Source: Ferruginibacter sp.
GTDB taxonomy: Bacteria > Bacteroidota > Bacteroidia > Chitinophagales > Chitinophagaceae
DNA length: 40,673 nt
Direction of reading: 5' to 3'
Assembly (NCBI GenBank): GCA_025351645.1
Contig: JANXVN010000297.1
Coordinates: 1 to 40,673 of the forward strand
Part shown: positions 5,773 through 14,753 of the stretch, in pieces
Layout of the letters: every line of letters begins with the position of its first letter
Position numbering within the stretch: the first letter of the stretch is position 1
Notes under the pieces: model-generated
Databases searched by the model: none
Told to the model about the DNA's origin: nothing
Seen by the model: the letters and a program-made list of their open reading frames with translations, nothing else
Made by a program: the position numbers and the translations under genes

Positions 5773-8673
5773 CTATCCAAGCATAAATTCAATATCATTT
5801 TCACTGATAGATTTTAATGAAGCACTATCTGCAGAAATGATGCTGTTGAATATCTCGGCTTTCTTATCCTGCAACTGCAATATTTTTTCTTCTATGCTGC
5901 CCTGCGTTATCAGCTTGTAACTTAATACCGTCTTATCTTGCCCCATGCGGTGCGTACGGTCAATGGCCTGGTTTTCGGCGGCTTTGTTCCACCAGGGGTC
6001 AAATATAAAAACCATGTCGGCGGCTGTAAGGTTAAGCCCTGTGCCACCAGTTTTTAGTGTTAGTAAAAAAACTTTGCAGCTGCTATCATTTTGAAAACGC
6101 TCTACTAATTGTTGCCGGTTTTTTGTAGAGCCGCTCATTGAAATGTAATCTATGCCTTGCTCTTCCAGCTTATTGCCGATGAGTTCCAATGCATTTAAAA
6201 AGTTTACGAAGATGAGTACTTTATGGTTGTTGGCAAGTGCATCCATCAACTGCTCCATCAGCAATTCTATTTTAGGCGATGCGATTTTATCGTTGCTATA
6301 ACCTTCTGGCGTAGACGCAATCTGCCTTAATTCGTTGAGTGCCTGAAACACAAAAAACTGTGCGGATTGTATGCCCTTCATGGCTACTTGCTGTTCGATG
6401 GCTTCTTTATAAAATAACCTGCGTTGCTCGTATAGTTTCTTTTGCGGATCGCTCATTTCAATGTATAACACTTGCTCTATCTTATCAGGCAATTCCTTCA
6501 ATACATCTTTTTTAAGGCGGCGTAAAATAAAGGGGTATATTTTTTTGCGCAACTCTGCAGTCACGTCTTTATCATTATACTTTTGAATGGGAGCGCCGTA
6601 ATATTGGTTAAAATTTTCTATGCTGCCAAACATAGATGGGTTTAGGAAACGAAAAAGAGAATACAGTTCGCCCAGGCTATTTTCTATCGGCGTGCCGCTT
6701 AAAGCCAGCCTGTGCCTGCATTGCATTAGCATTACCGCTTTTGATGTTTGCGCCTGCATGTTTTTTATGTTCTGCGATTCATCCAAAACTATGTAATAAA
6801 ATTCTTGTTCCTTCAGCTTTTCTATATCTATCCGCAAGGTGCTGTACGTTGTAAGGATGATTTGTTTTTTCATTGCATCCTCTATGTTCCGCTGCGCAGA
6901 ATAATAGGTGTAGAAGCTTAATTGCGGCGCAAATTTTTCCAGTTCTTTTTCCCAGTTGAACAATAAGCTTTTTGGCATTACTATCAACGAAGGGATTTTT
7001 TGTTTAGGGTAGATGGACGCTAACAAGCAGATTGTCTGCAGCGTTTTGCCCAGCCCCATATCATCTGCCAGGCAACCACCTAAACTGTTTTGATGCAGGT
7101 AACTCAACCATTGAAAACCTTGCTGTTGGTAGGGGCGCAGCGTAGCTTTTATTTTAGGCAATTTTACCGGCAGCTTATGTAAGCCATTAAAGCCTTCAAA
7201 TATTTCTTTCGATTTTGCGAAGCCGGTGCCAGTTATTTTTTCATCAATCAAATCTTCAATCAACGGCAAATCAAAAAAAGAAATGGTAGCTTTTTCTTTT
7301 TTCTTTTTAAAGAGGCGCTGCAGCTTTTGCATGTAGCCTTCATTAACAATGGCGTGCGTTCCATCACTTAGTAAAATGTACTTGTTCTTATTATATTGCT
7401 GCAAGGCATCGAACAAAGAGAACTGTTCGTTTTCAAAATGCAGCGAGGCATCCCCTTCTAAAAAATCTATGCCATGGCCAAGCTTAAGCTCCAGCCTGGG
7501 TTTGGTGGTGCTTATCTTGTAAGCTTTTAGTTTTTCGGCACCCATTATTTTATAGGTTGCCAGCAGGTTGGGCAAATCGTTGTAAATAAAGCCTGCGGCA
7601 ACTTCCCGTGGTATTATAAACGTATCATCCTCCAGCACCACTTCAGCTGTTTTCTTTTTGCCTTGCCTGGGTATATGTTTGTCCAGCATTTTTTCAATTT
7701 GCTGCAGCACTTCCATGTTGGACCGTTGTTCTATCGGCCTTACCTCAATATTGTTTTCGAGCTCGTTTACGGCGGCAAAATATTGCAGGTCGTAATCGCT
7801 CAGCAGGCTGGCATCTATGCCTGGCAGCACTTGCGCCACCCGCATAATAAGCGCATCGTCCGCATCTATTTTTTCAAATATCAATACCGCATCGGTAATG
7901 ATGTTTTCGGTTGAAAATGCCACCTTGTACTGCTCGTATTGAAGGGGGATATTTTGTGTGTAGGAAAAAAACAGGGATAAAAATTTTTGTACATCAATTG
8001 TAGAAACCGAGGTATTGAACAAACTGGCCGACTTAAAATTTCTACCTACCGATGGCAGTTCCGCCACTTGCCCATCTGCATATATGTGTGTGTCGTTGAT
8101 GAAAGTAAAATCGGCCGTTACTTCGTTATCCAGCTTTAATTGAAGTAATGCCTTTAAATTTTTATCGCTTTCGGCATTTACAAATAGCCTTACGGAGTTT
8201 ATGCCTGTGGCGGCTTGTATGGCGGTCCCTTTATCATCTCTCCAAAGCTTGCTTTGCAATAACAGCGCTATTAAAAATTCGTTTTCGTGGAGGTACACTT
8301 TATTGCCGGGATTTTCCCAATCCACCAAAAAATCGCTGCGTTCAATAATCGATGCCATCGACTTTAAGATGCTACGTACCACACCGCTATAATTGAGGTA
8401 ATCTGGTTGCACAGGGTTGCCCTTTTGGTTGCGCACTTCTACATAAGCACCTTGCTCATCGAATAATAAAAAAAATAAAATTGGTTCGGCTTTGCCGGAT
8501 GTGATGCCTTGCGATGCCTGCTTGTCTTTTTTAAGCGCTTCAAATAGATGGTTGCCTGTCATATGTTTATAAAATGCAAATTTATTGTTAGGATAGAATG
8601 TATGCCAGAAACTTATCAACAGTGTGGATAAGAGTGAGGTAGCGTTGTATGGTTGCAAAGTATGGTATGCCAT
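5773..8673 (-). CDS. SNF2-family DEAD/DEAH-box helicase-like ATPase
   Basis: A 966-residue protein with a Swi2/Snf2 motor in its C-terminal half. Motif I is LADDMGLGKTLQT (near residue 543), motif II DESQ (near 629), motif III ALSGTPIEN, and motifs V-VI TGGTGLNLTAADMVFIFDPWW (near 888) with QAIDRTHRMGQ. The first ~500 residues are a large accessory region without a visible SWIM zinc motif (no CxC..CxH), unlike many bacterial SNF2 proteins. Family members translocate on double-stranded DNA using ATP and remodel protein-DNA complexes; the bacterial RNA-polymerase recycler RapA and several defence helicases are relatives. It precedes the XPB-like gene by 74 bp. Repeat copy B starts only 23 bp upstream of its ATG, so its promoter is in or beyond that repeat. 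Confidence 0.93.
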   Translation of the reverse strand: MAYHTLQPYNATSLLSTLLISFWHTFYPNNKFAFYKHMTGNHLFEALKKDKQASQGITSGKAEPILFFLLFDEQGAYVEVRNQKGNPVQPDYLNYSGVVRSILKSMASIIERSDFLVDWENPGNKVYLHENEFLIALLLQSKLWRDDKGTAIQAATGINSVRLFVNAESDKNLKALLQLKLDNEVTADFTFINDTHIYADGQVAELPSVGRNFKSASLFNTSVSTIDVQKFLSLFFSYTQNIPLQYEQYKVAFSTENIITDAVLIFEKIDADDALIMRVAQVLPGIDASLLSDYDLQYFAAVNELENNIEVRPIEQRSNMEVLQQIEKMLDKHIPRQGKKKTAEVVLEDDTFIIPREVAAGFIYNDLPNLLATYKIMGAEKLKAYKISTTKPRLELKLGHGIDFLEGDASLHFENEQFSLFDALQQYNKNKYILLSDGTHAIVNEGYMQKLQRLFKKKKEKATISFFDLPLIEDLIDEKITGTGFAKSKEIFEGFNGLHKLPVKLPKIKATLRPYQQQGFQWLSYLHQNSLGGCLADDMGLGKTLQTICLLASIYPKQKIPSLIVMPKSLLFNWEKELEKFAPQLSFYTYYSAQRNIEDAMKKQIILTTYSTLRIDIEKLKEQEFYYIVLDESQNIKNMQAQTSKAVMLMQCRHRLALSGTPIENSLGELYSLFRFLNPSMFGSIENFNQYYGAPIQKYNDKDVTAELRKKIYPFILRRLKKDVLKELPDKIEQVLYIEMSDPQKKLYEQRRLFYKEAIEQQVAMKGIQSAQFFVFQALNELRQIASTPEGYSNDKIASPKIELLMEQLMDALANNHKVLIFVNFLNALELIGNKLEEQGIDYISMSGSTKNRQQLVERFQNDSSCKVFLLTLKTGGTGLNLTAADMVFIFDPWWNKAAENQAIDRTHRMGQDKTVLSYKLITQGSIEEKILQLQDKKAEIFNSIISADSASLKSISENDIEFMLG

Positions 8674-8695
8674 TAATAAGCATATCGGACTCAGC

Positions 8696-8874
8696 GATTT
8701 TTGGAAATTATTTTACTGCTGCAGGCTACCCATACTTAGGGGTAAAAGCCGCTCAAAGCTTTTTTTGTACAAGTGAGTGACCTCCGCCCGGCTGCCATTT
8801 GGACGGGTAAGAATGATCCTCAATGCTTCTTAGTTCGGGCAATCCGCCTCGGCGAATTGCCCGATTGAGTGTTA
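8696..8874 (-). repeat. ~180-bp dispersed repeat, copy B (between T9SS gene and SNF2 gene)
   Basis: It is a direct copy of 3615-3794, 5.08 kb away. The hairpin is kept: stem 8836-8847/8852-8863 with one internal mismatch (C8844 opposite A8855). The outermost pair is C-G here but G-C in copy A, a compensatory change that argues for selection on the folded form. It begins 26 bp after the stop of the T9SS gene, so, like copy A, it follows a minus-strand 3' end. Copies A and B together exactly bracket the SNF2/XPB-like gene pair. Confidence 0.8.
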
Positions 8875-8900
8875 ACATAGTTTATGTAAAAGAGGGTAGT

Positions 8901-11801
8901 TTACCTTATCAATAACAGGTTGCCTTTCTTGTAAAAAATCTCACAATTATTTTCCGTTTTGATGTAATACACATAATTGCCCGGCGATGCGGGGTTGCCT
9001 TTATACATGCCATCCCAGCAATTATCATCGGTAGTGGTATGAAAAACCATGTTTCCCAACCGGTTATAAATGGAGATATCCACGGATTTCAAATAGTTAA
9101 AATGCGACACCTTGAAGCAATCATTCTTGCCATCGCCATTGGGTGAAAAAGCTGATGGGATAAAGAATTTTGGTTCGCCCTCTTTTTTAAAAAACACGGT
9201 AATAGAACTGGTTGTGGTGCAGTTGGTAACAGGGTCTGTGCCGGTAACAACGTATTGGGTAGTGGCGGTTGGCGAGGCAATAGGGTTAGCAATAGAGCCA
9301 TTGTTTAAAGCCGTGGCGGGCAACCAGGTATATGCCCCCGCACCAGTAGCAACAAGCTGTGCGGAACCTAAGCTGCACGTAATATCGTTAGATTTGCTAA
9401 TGCTAATAACCGGCACAGGCAATACTTTAAGGCTTGTTGTAAGTGTGGTGGAAGTGTTGCAGGTATTTTCTTTTATAAAAACTGAGTACGCAGCATCTGC
9501 ATTGCCGGCTGAGGAAGGGTTTGCTATGTTGGGGTTTGTTACCAAAGCAGATGGGCTCCATAAATAAGTATCTCCACCACTTGCCAATAATTGCACAGCG
9601 GTATTAAAACAGGTTGTATCCGGCGGCGAAACAGCAAATACAGCAGCCGGCCTAATAGAAATACTTACAGAATCCAGCGCAATACAATTGTTTATAGATG
9701 TTACCGTAACATTATAAATAGTATTGTTTACTGGCGATGCTATTGGGTTGGCAATGGCAGCATTGCTAAGGATGGCAATGGGCGTCCACGCATAGGTAAC
9801 GCCCCCGGTGGCCCATAATTGTGCAGGCACATTTTGGCAAATGGTAGAATCTGAAGTGCGTGCAATTACGGGCAGTGGATTGGCAGTTATTACTACAGTA
9901 TCCGCGGCGGTACAGCCTTTGCTGTTGGTGCCTGTAACAATGTATTGGATAGTAACATTTGCCGTTGCTACAGGGTTAGCAATGCCCGGATTGGTTAAGT
10001 CATTTGCCGGGGACCAGTTGTAGGAGGCTGCCCCAGTACTTGTAAGTTGTACTGGCTTGCCGGCGCAAATTGTTGTATCTGCGTTGGCTTTTACAAATGG
10101 CGTATCGATGGCGATTTTAACGCTATCACGTTTAATTATAACGGGGGAAAAGGAGATGTCGTCCAGAGCAAAATCGTTTCCTTGCACTTCAGTATTTTTA
10201 TTTACGATGGCTATAGGTACAACGGTGTTGTTGCCAGAGTTCCAGGTGGTATAAAACTGTGTCCAGTTGCAATTGGGCAGTGTTGCGGTAATAGTATTTC
10301 CAATATTGCTGCCGTTAATGGAAAAACTTAGTTGCGCCGGATTTGGTGGGTATAAAGATTGTATCCAGGTGGAGAAGGCATAATTAGTATTAGGCACTAC
10401 AGTAATTGTTTGAGCCCATACATTTACATCTGGCACTGAAGCGCCGTTTACAAGCAGCATATTGCCAGTGCCATTATGGCCTGCGCAATTGCTCATTAAG
10501 TTGTTCCAGGCTTGTGCACTGGGGCCAACAAAATATTGCCCTTCTGTAACATTGGGGTTAGCAAAACTATACTGCGAAGTAAAGCCGGTATTGCCCCCGT
10601 TAAAATCGCCATTAGTAATTAAGTTAACGCCTGGCACTTCAGCCGTAAAAAAGTAAGTGATGGGTACCGTTGTGCTGGTAGTGGGGCTTGCAGAAGCAGG
10701 ATCACTTAAATAAGTGGTTGGCGACCAGCAAAAATCCAGCAGGGCAGGAGTGGTTAAAAGTTGTTTGGTACTGCCATAACAAATAGTAGTATCGTGGGTA
10801 AGAATAATATCATCTTTAGTAATGCCTACCACAATATTTTTGGTAATAGTATCGGTGCAGCTAGAATTTTGAGTGATATATTTTATCGTATAAATTGCCG
10901 GTGCTGCATATAAATTTGTAGGGTTTGCAATACCGGTACTGGTATTACCATCACCAAAAAACCATTTCGGGTTTAGTGCTGTTGCTCCTAACGCTAAAAA
11001 CTGAATAGATAATGGATTACAAATATTTTGTTTGTAGGAGAAATCAGGGCAATTAGTGTTTACAACAGCAATTTTACAGGAATCAGCTAAAAAAGTACAG
11101 TTGGTATTTGTTGCGTTAATCGTTGCAGCTCCCGTTAAAACACCATTGTACAGTGTATTGCCTTGTTTATTTAGTAAATCATCAAAAGTATAATATCCAA
11201 GTAAGCCTGTTTGCGTAGTAGGGCTAGGCAATGAAGTATTCATGTAAGACCTGATTTGAGCCTGTGTTCGTGCTACATTCCAGATTCTCACTTCGTTTAT
11301 ATAACCAATAAATTGAGTCTGCCAAAAAGAAGGTTCATAAAGTCCAAACCTTGTATTCCAATTATTTTGAAATAAGGTTCCGGTGGCAGCAATCTTGCTT
11401 AACAAAAATCCATCCCGATAAAATTTTAATGTAGTTCCATCATAGACCATTGCCAAATGATAAGTTTTATTTATCTCGATTTCGCAAACATCCGGAGTTG
11501 CGAAAAATCCGTCCGATGTAGTAATGGAAGCATGATTTGGCCGTAACAAATAATTTACATCTGCAGGACTATTATGTTTAGAGACCAGATCACCCTCACT
11601 ATTTTGCAAACCGCCGGGCTGGTAAGGAGTTGTTCTGTTAAATGTTGCTTCAACGGTCATATGGGAACCTACTACATCAAGATCACCAATGTTAAAAGTT
11701 GAGTTTAAGGATGGAGTATTTAACCAATTATTGCAATTTTGCGAATTAGACTTGAAAAAAAAGGTTATTAGGGTAACAGATATAAAAAGTGATTTATACA
11801 A
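8901..11801 (-). CDS. T9SS-secreted LamG/PKD/Ig-like multidomain surface protein
   Basis: A 966-residue secreted protein. Residues 1-20 form a signal peptide, about 40-230 a LamG/concanavalin-like fold (MTVEATF, YHLAMVYDGTTLKFYRDG, INEVRIWNVARTQAQI), and about 255-330 a PKD domain (FFGDGNTSTGIANPT). Ig-like repeats lie at about 336-390, 575-640, 650-716, 727-793 and 805-870, each with a CxxxxxQL..G..Y.WSP pattern. A galactose-binding-like domain (NLITNGDFNGGNTGF to FALDDISFSP, 393-553) separates the first repeat from the rest. The last ~90 residues (IPSAFSPNGDGKND, IYNRLGNMVF, GNYVYYIK) are a gliding-motility/CHU_C-type T9SS sorting domain (type B). It is probably an adhesin or glycan-binding surface protein. 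The start is TTG at 11801; an in-frame TAA lies 12 nt upstream, so no ATG could give the signal peptide. Confidence 0.9.
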   Translation of the reverse strand: MYKSLFISVTLITFFFKSNSQNCNNWLNTPSLNSTFNIGDLDVVGSHMTVEATFNRTTPYQPGGLQNSEGDLVSKHNSPADVNYLLRPNHASITTSDGFFATPDVCEIEINKTYHLAMVYDGTTLKFYRDGFLLSKIAATGTLFQNNWNTRFGLYEPSFWQTQFIGYINEVRIWNVARTQAQIRSYMNTSLPSPTTQTGLLGYYTFDDLLNKQGNTLYNGVLTGAATINATNTNCTFLADSCKIAVVNTNCPDFSYKQNICNPLSIQFLALGATALNPKWFFGDGNTSTGIANPTNLYAAPAIYTIKYITQNSSCTDTITKNIVVGITKDDIILTHDTTICYGSTKQLLTTPALLDFCWSPTTYLSDPASASPTTSTTVPITYFFTAEVPGVNLITNGDFNGGNTGFTSQYSFANPNVTEGQYFVGPSAQAWNNLMSNCAGHNGTGNMLLVNGASVPDVNVWAQTITVVPNTNYAFSTWIQSLYPPNPAQLSFSINGSNIGNTITATLPNCNWTQFYTTWNSGNNTVVPIAIVNKNTEVQGNDFALDDISFSPVIIKRDSVKIAIDTPFVKANADTTICAGKPVQLTSTGAASYNWSPANDLTNPGIANPVATANVTIQYIVTGTNSKGCTAADTVVITANPLPVIARTSDSTICQNVPAQLWATGGVTYAWTPIAILSNAAIANPIASPVNNTIYNVTVTSINNCIALDSVSISIRPAAVFAVSPPDTTCFNTAVQLLASGGDTYLWSPSALVTNPNIANPSSAGNADAAYSVFIKENTCNTSTTLTTSLKVLPVPVISISKSNDITCSLGSAQLVATGAGAYTWLPATALNNGSIANPIASPTATTQYVVTGTDPVTNCTTTSSITVFFKKEGEPKFFIPSAFSPNGDGKNDCFKVSHFNYLKSVDISIYNRLGNMVFHTTTDDNCWDGMYKGNPASPGNYVYYIKTENNCEIFYKKGNLLLIR

Positions 11802-11857
11802 GTAATTTTTTTAGTAAATATTAAAGGACTAAAATTATATGTTAATATAGACATTTT

Positions 11858-13192
11858 TTAAATACCAGTATAATTATATGGTGAAATCAATTTTAATTCA
11901 TTTTTAAGATCTATTGAAATCTTAAGTTTATTTATAAATTGATGGATGGCTTTTTTATCAATAGCATTTTTACCTCTTGTTAAATCTTTTAAAGCTTCAT
12001 AAGGTTGTGGAAAATTTTCTCGTCTCAACACCGTTTGTATGGCTTCAGCAACTACAGCCCAATTATTATCAAGGTCAGCAGTTAGTTTAGCTTCGTTCAG
12101 CACTAATTTATCTATGCCTTTTTCAATCGACCTGATAGCTAAGATAGTGTGTGCTACGGGCACACCGATATTTCTTAAAACTGTTGAATCTGTTAAATCC
12201 CTTTGTAGCCTTGATAAAGGTAATTTAGCAGAAAGGTGCTCCAGCAAAGCGTTGGCAATACCAAGGTTGCCCTCCGCATTTTCAAAATCGATGGGGTTAA
12301 CTTTATGTGGCATGGCTGAAGAACCAATTTCGCCCTGCTTTGTTTTTTGCTTAAAATAATCTGCACTAACATAAGTCCAAATATCCCTGCAAAAGTCTAT
12401 AAATATGGTATTTATACGTTTAATGGCATCAAAGTGTGCAGCTAATGTATCGTAATGTTCTATTTGAGTGGTGTATTGTTGCCTTTGCAAGCCAAGCTTA
12501 TTTTCAGTAAAATCGTTGGCAAATTTTACCCAATCGTATTTGGGGTAAGCCACATGGTGGGCATTAAAATTGCCGGTAGCGCCACCGAACTTTGCCATAA
12601 AAGGTATGTGGCTAAACAGCTGTACCTGGTTTTCTATCCTCTCAACAAATACCATTATTTCTTTACCAAGCCGTGTAGGCGATGCAGCTTGCCCATGAGT
12701 ACGGGCAAGCATCGGTATGTCTTTCCAGGCTTTTGCCAGTTGCAGCAATTGGTTTTGCAGATTAATGATAGATGGCAGGTAATTGTGTTCCACCGAATGT
12801 TTCCAGCTCAATGGTATAGCTGTGTTGTTTATATCTTGAGAAGTTAACCCAAAATGTATCCACTCTTTTAAATGTGCAGCATTACATTTATCCAGTTCGG
12901 CTTTCAAAAAATATTCCACAGCCTTCACGTCGTGGTTAGTAATTTTTTCTGTTTCTTTTATTACGCCTGCATCTTCCAAAGAAAAATTGGCCGCGGCATT
13001 TTGAAGATGTGCTTTTACACCTGCCGGCAGCTTAAAAAATTTCTTTTCTGCTAAATACAGAAAGTATTCTACCTCAACCAGCACCCTATATTTTATAAGG
13101 GCATATTCGCTAAAATATTCGTCTAAATGTTGTACTTGTTTACGGTAACGTCCGTCAATAGGAGAGATAGCGGTTAGTTGATTTAAATCCAT
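11858..13192 (-). CDS. purB: Adenylosuccinate lyase
   Basis: A 444-residue enzyme of purine synthesis. It cleaves adenylosuccinate to AMP and fumarate, and SAICAR to AICAR and fumarate, in the cytoplasm. The fumarase/aspartase superfamily signature SSAMPHKVNPIDFENAEGN (about 290-308) is intact, as is the THGQAASPT segment carrying the catalytic His. The N-terminal LTAISPIDGRYRKQVQHL is highly typical of the long (E. coli-type) PurB class. The ATG at 13192 is divergent from mqnA with only 41 bp between. A TAATTTTG -7 box on the minus strand at 13215-13222 is a candidate promoter. It lies 56 bp upstream of the T9SS gene but is probably independent of it. Confidence 0.96.
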   Translation of the reverse strand: MDLNQLTAISPIDGRYRKQVQHLDEYFSEYALIKYRVLVEVEYFLYLAEKKFFKLPAGVKAHLQNAAANFSLEDAGVIKETEKITNHDVKAVEYFLKAELDKCNAAHLKEWIHFGLTSQDINNTAIPLSWKHSVEHNYLPSIINLQNQLLQLAKAWKDIPMLARTHGQAASPTRLGKEIMVFVERIENQVQLFSHIPFMAKFGGATGNFNAHHVAYPKYDWVKFANDFTENKLGLQRQQYTTQIEHYDTLAAHFDAIKRINTIFIDFCRDIWTYVSADYFKQKTKQGEIGSSAMPHKVNPIDFENAEGNLGIANALLEHLSAKLPLSRLQRDLTDSTVLRNIGVPVAHTILAIRSIEKGIDKLVLNEAKLTADLDNNWAVVAEAIQTVLRRENFPQPYEALKDLTRGKNAIDKKAIHQFINKLKISIDLKNELKLISPYNYTGI

Positions 13193-13210
13193 AATGATGC
13201 TGTAAATTTG
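13178..13210 (+). promoter_or_regulatory. Candidate promoter for mqnA and the CDP-sugar operon
   Basis: TTG at 13178-13180 and a perfect TAnnTTTG box (TAAATTTG) at 13203-13210 resemble the Bacteroidota primary-sigma promoter, but the spacer is 22 nt rather than the usual 19-20. The box ends 23 nt before the TTG start codon of mqnA. It would lie partly within the purB 5' coding sequence. Confidence 0.4.
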
Positions 13211-13214
13211 CAGT

Positions 13215-13222
13215 CAAAATTA
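13215..13222 (-). promoter_or_regulatory. Candidate -7 box for purB
   Basis: The minus strand reads TAATTTTG, matching TAnnTTTG, 22 nt upstream of the purB ATG. No convincing TTG is found 19-20 nt further upstream, so only the -7 half is supported. It lies 4 nt from the plus-strand box for mqnA, so the two divergent promoters would compete for space. Confidence 0.35.
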
Positions 13223-13233
13223 TACTAAAGCAA

Positions 13234-13977
13234 TTGGACAGAAAAATAAGAGTGGGAGCGGTCAGCTATCTCAACACGAAACCCTTGATTTATGGATTTG
13301 AAAAAGGGATGATGAAAGACGATATAGAATTGATTATTGATTATCCGGCAAATATTGCGCAGCAGCTTGTGGATAATGAAATTGATATAGGGTTAGTGCC
13401 AGTGGCAATTATACCTAATTTAAAAAATTACAATATTATAGGCGATTATTGTATTTCCTGTAAAGGCGAAGTGGCAAGCGTTTGCTTATTTAGTGAAGTT
13501 CCATTAAACGAAATAAAAACTATTTTATTAGACTATCAAAGCCGCACTTCTGTGGCACTTTTAAAAGTATTGTTGAAAGAATACTGGAAAATTAATCCGG
13601 TATTAAAAGAAGGCACAGCAAATTATGAAACTTCAATTATTGGTACCACTGCCGGGCTTGTAATTGGTGACAGGGCTTTTCATCAACGCTTAAAATCTAC
13701 CTATATTTATGATCTTGGAGAGGCTTGGCGGCAATTAACGGGATTACCATTTGTTTTTGCCGCATGGATAAGCAATAAACAACTGCCTGCCGATTTTATT
13801 ACTGATTTTAACGCAGCCAATAAAGTAGGTTGCGATGATATTCCTACAATCGTAAGCTTGTACCCATTTAAAGAATACGATCTGCAGAAGTATTATACCG
13901 AAAACATTATATTTAAACCAAAATATAATAAGCTTGATGTAATAACTTTATTTTTGGAAAAATTAAAAGCACTGTAA
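13234..13977 (+). CDS. mqnA: Chorismate dehydratase (futalosine menaquinone pathway)
   Basis: A 247-residue MqnA/MqnD-fold protein. The N-terminus DRKIRVGAVSYLNTKPLIYG is diagnostic of MqnA, which dehydrates chorismate to 3-enolpyruvylbenzoate, the first committed step of the futalosine route to menaquinone. Later conserved stretches are YPANIAQQLVDNEIDIGLVPVAIIP, CISCKGEVASVCLFSEVPL and LGEAWRQLTGLPFVFAAWI. The start is TTG at 13234; no ATG or GTG lies between it and the conserved first strand. It is divergent from purB. Its TAA overlaps the rfbF ATG by one base, so a housekeeping quinone gene appears to be the first gene of the polysaccharide operon. The other mqn genes are not in this window. 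Confidence 0.93.
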   Translation: MDRKIRVGAVSYLNTKPLIYGFEKGMMKDDIELIIDYPANIAQQLVDNEIDIGLVPVAIIPNLKNYNIIGDYCISCKGEVASVCLFSEVPLNEIKTILLDYQSRTSVALLKVLLKEYWKINPVLKEGTANYETSIIGTTAGLVIGDRAFHQRLKSTYIYDLGEAWRQLTGLPFVFAAWISNKQLPADFITDFNAANKVGCDDIPTIVSLYPFKEYDLQKYYTENIIFKPKYNKLDVITLFLEKLKAL

Positions 13978-14753
13978 TGAAAGTAGTATTATTTGCCGGA
14001 GGCTTAGGTACAAGGATATCTGAAGAAACAGATATACGGCCAAAGCCAATGGTAGAAATTGGAGGTAAGCCTGTATTGTGGCACATAATGAAAATTTATA
14101 GCCACTATGGGTTTAACGATTTTATAATTTGCCTTGGTTATAAAGGTTATGTTATAAAAGAATATTTTATGAACTATTTTTTGCACAACTCTGATATTAC
14201 AGTTGATTTGGGCAATAATAAAATGGAGATACACGATACCAGCGCGGAAGCTTTTAAAGTAACACTTGTAGAAACAGGCCTTAATACAAAAACAGCCGGG
14301 CGGCTCAAAAAAGTGCAAAAATATATTGGTAACGAAGATTTTATGCTTACTTATGGCGATGGCGTTTGTGACATAAACATAAACGAGCTTTTAGCCTTTC
14401 ACAAAACGCACAATAAAATTGCTACCGTAAGTTCTATACAAATGGATGCCCGTTTTGGGGGTATGGATTTGGGTGCAAACGGGCAAGTGGTTTCCTTTAA
14501 AGAAAAGGCGAAAGACGAAAGTAAGTGGATAAATGGCGGTTATTTTGTTTTACGGCCAGAAGTATTTAATTACCTGGAAGGTGATGTAAACGATATGATG
14601 TGGGAAGATGAACCTTTAGAAAATTTAACTTTAGATAACCAATTGGTGGCTTACCAGCATAAGGGATTCTGGAAATGTATGGATGCACTTAGAGATAAGA
14701 TAGAATTAGAAGAACTATGGAAAACGAATAACGCAAAATGGAAAGTGTGGTAA
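13977..14753 (+). CDS. rfbF: Glucose-1-phosphate cytidylyltransferase
   Basis: A 258-residue nucleotidyltransferase that makes CDP-glucose from glucose-1-phosphate and CTP, the entry step to CDP-deoxysugars. The N-terminal nucleotide-binding motif FAGGLGTRISEETDIRPKPM is complete. GGKPVLWHIMKIYSHYG, LTYGDGVCDININ (metal and sugar contacts) and KGFWKCMDALRDKIELEELW at the C-terminus match RfbF. The length equals that of Salmonella/Yersinia RfbF proteins. It overlaps mqnA by 1 bp and rfbG by 16 bp, indicating translational coupling. Confidence 0.95.
   Translation: MKVVLFAGGLGTRISEETDIRPKPMVEIGGKPVLWHIMKIYSHYGFNDFIICLGYKGYVIKEYFMNYFLHNSDITVDLGNNKMEIHDTSAEAFKVTLVETGLNTKTAGRLKKVQKYIGNEDFMLTYGDGVCDININELLAFHKTHNKIATVSSIQMDARFGGMDLGANGQVVSFKEKAKDESKWINGGYFVLRPEVFNYLEGDVNDMMWEDEPLENLTLDNQLVAYQHKGFWKCMDALRDKIELEELWKTNNAKWKVW

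Noticed and set aside
3914-8673. A DISARM, BREX or other named defence system
   Set aside because: Only a SNF2 helicase and an XPB-like protein are present. No DNA methyltransferase, nuclease, PglZ, phospholipase or other hallmark partner gene is seen in the surrounding region.
9112-9567. 151-codon plus-strand frame opposite the T9SS protein
   Set aside because: Antisense shadow of the Ig repeats and sorting domain on the minus strand.
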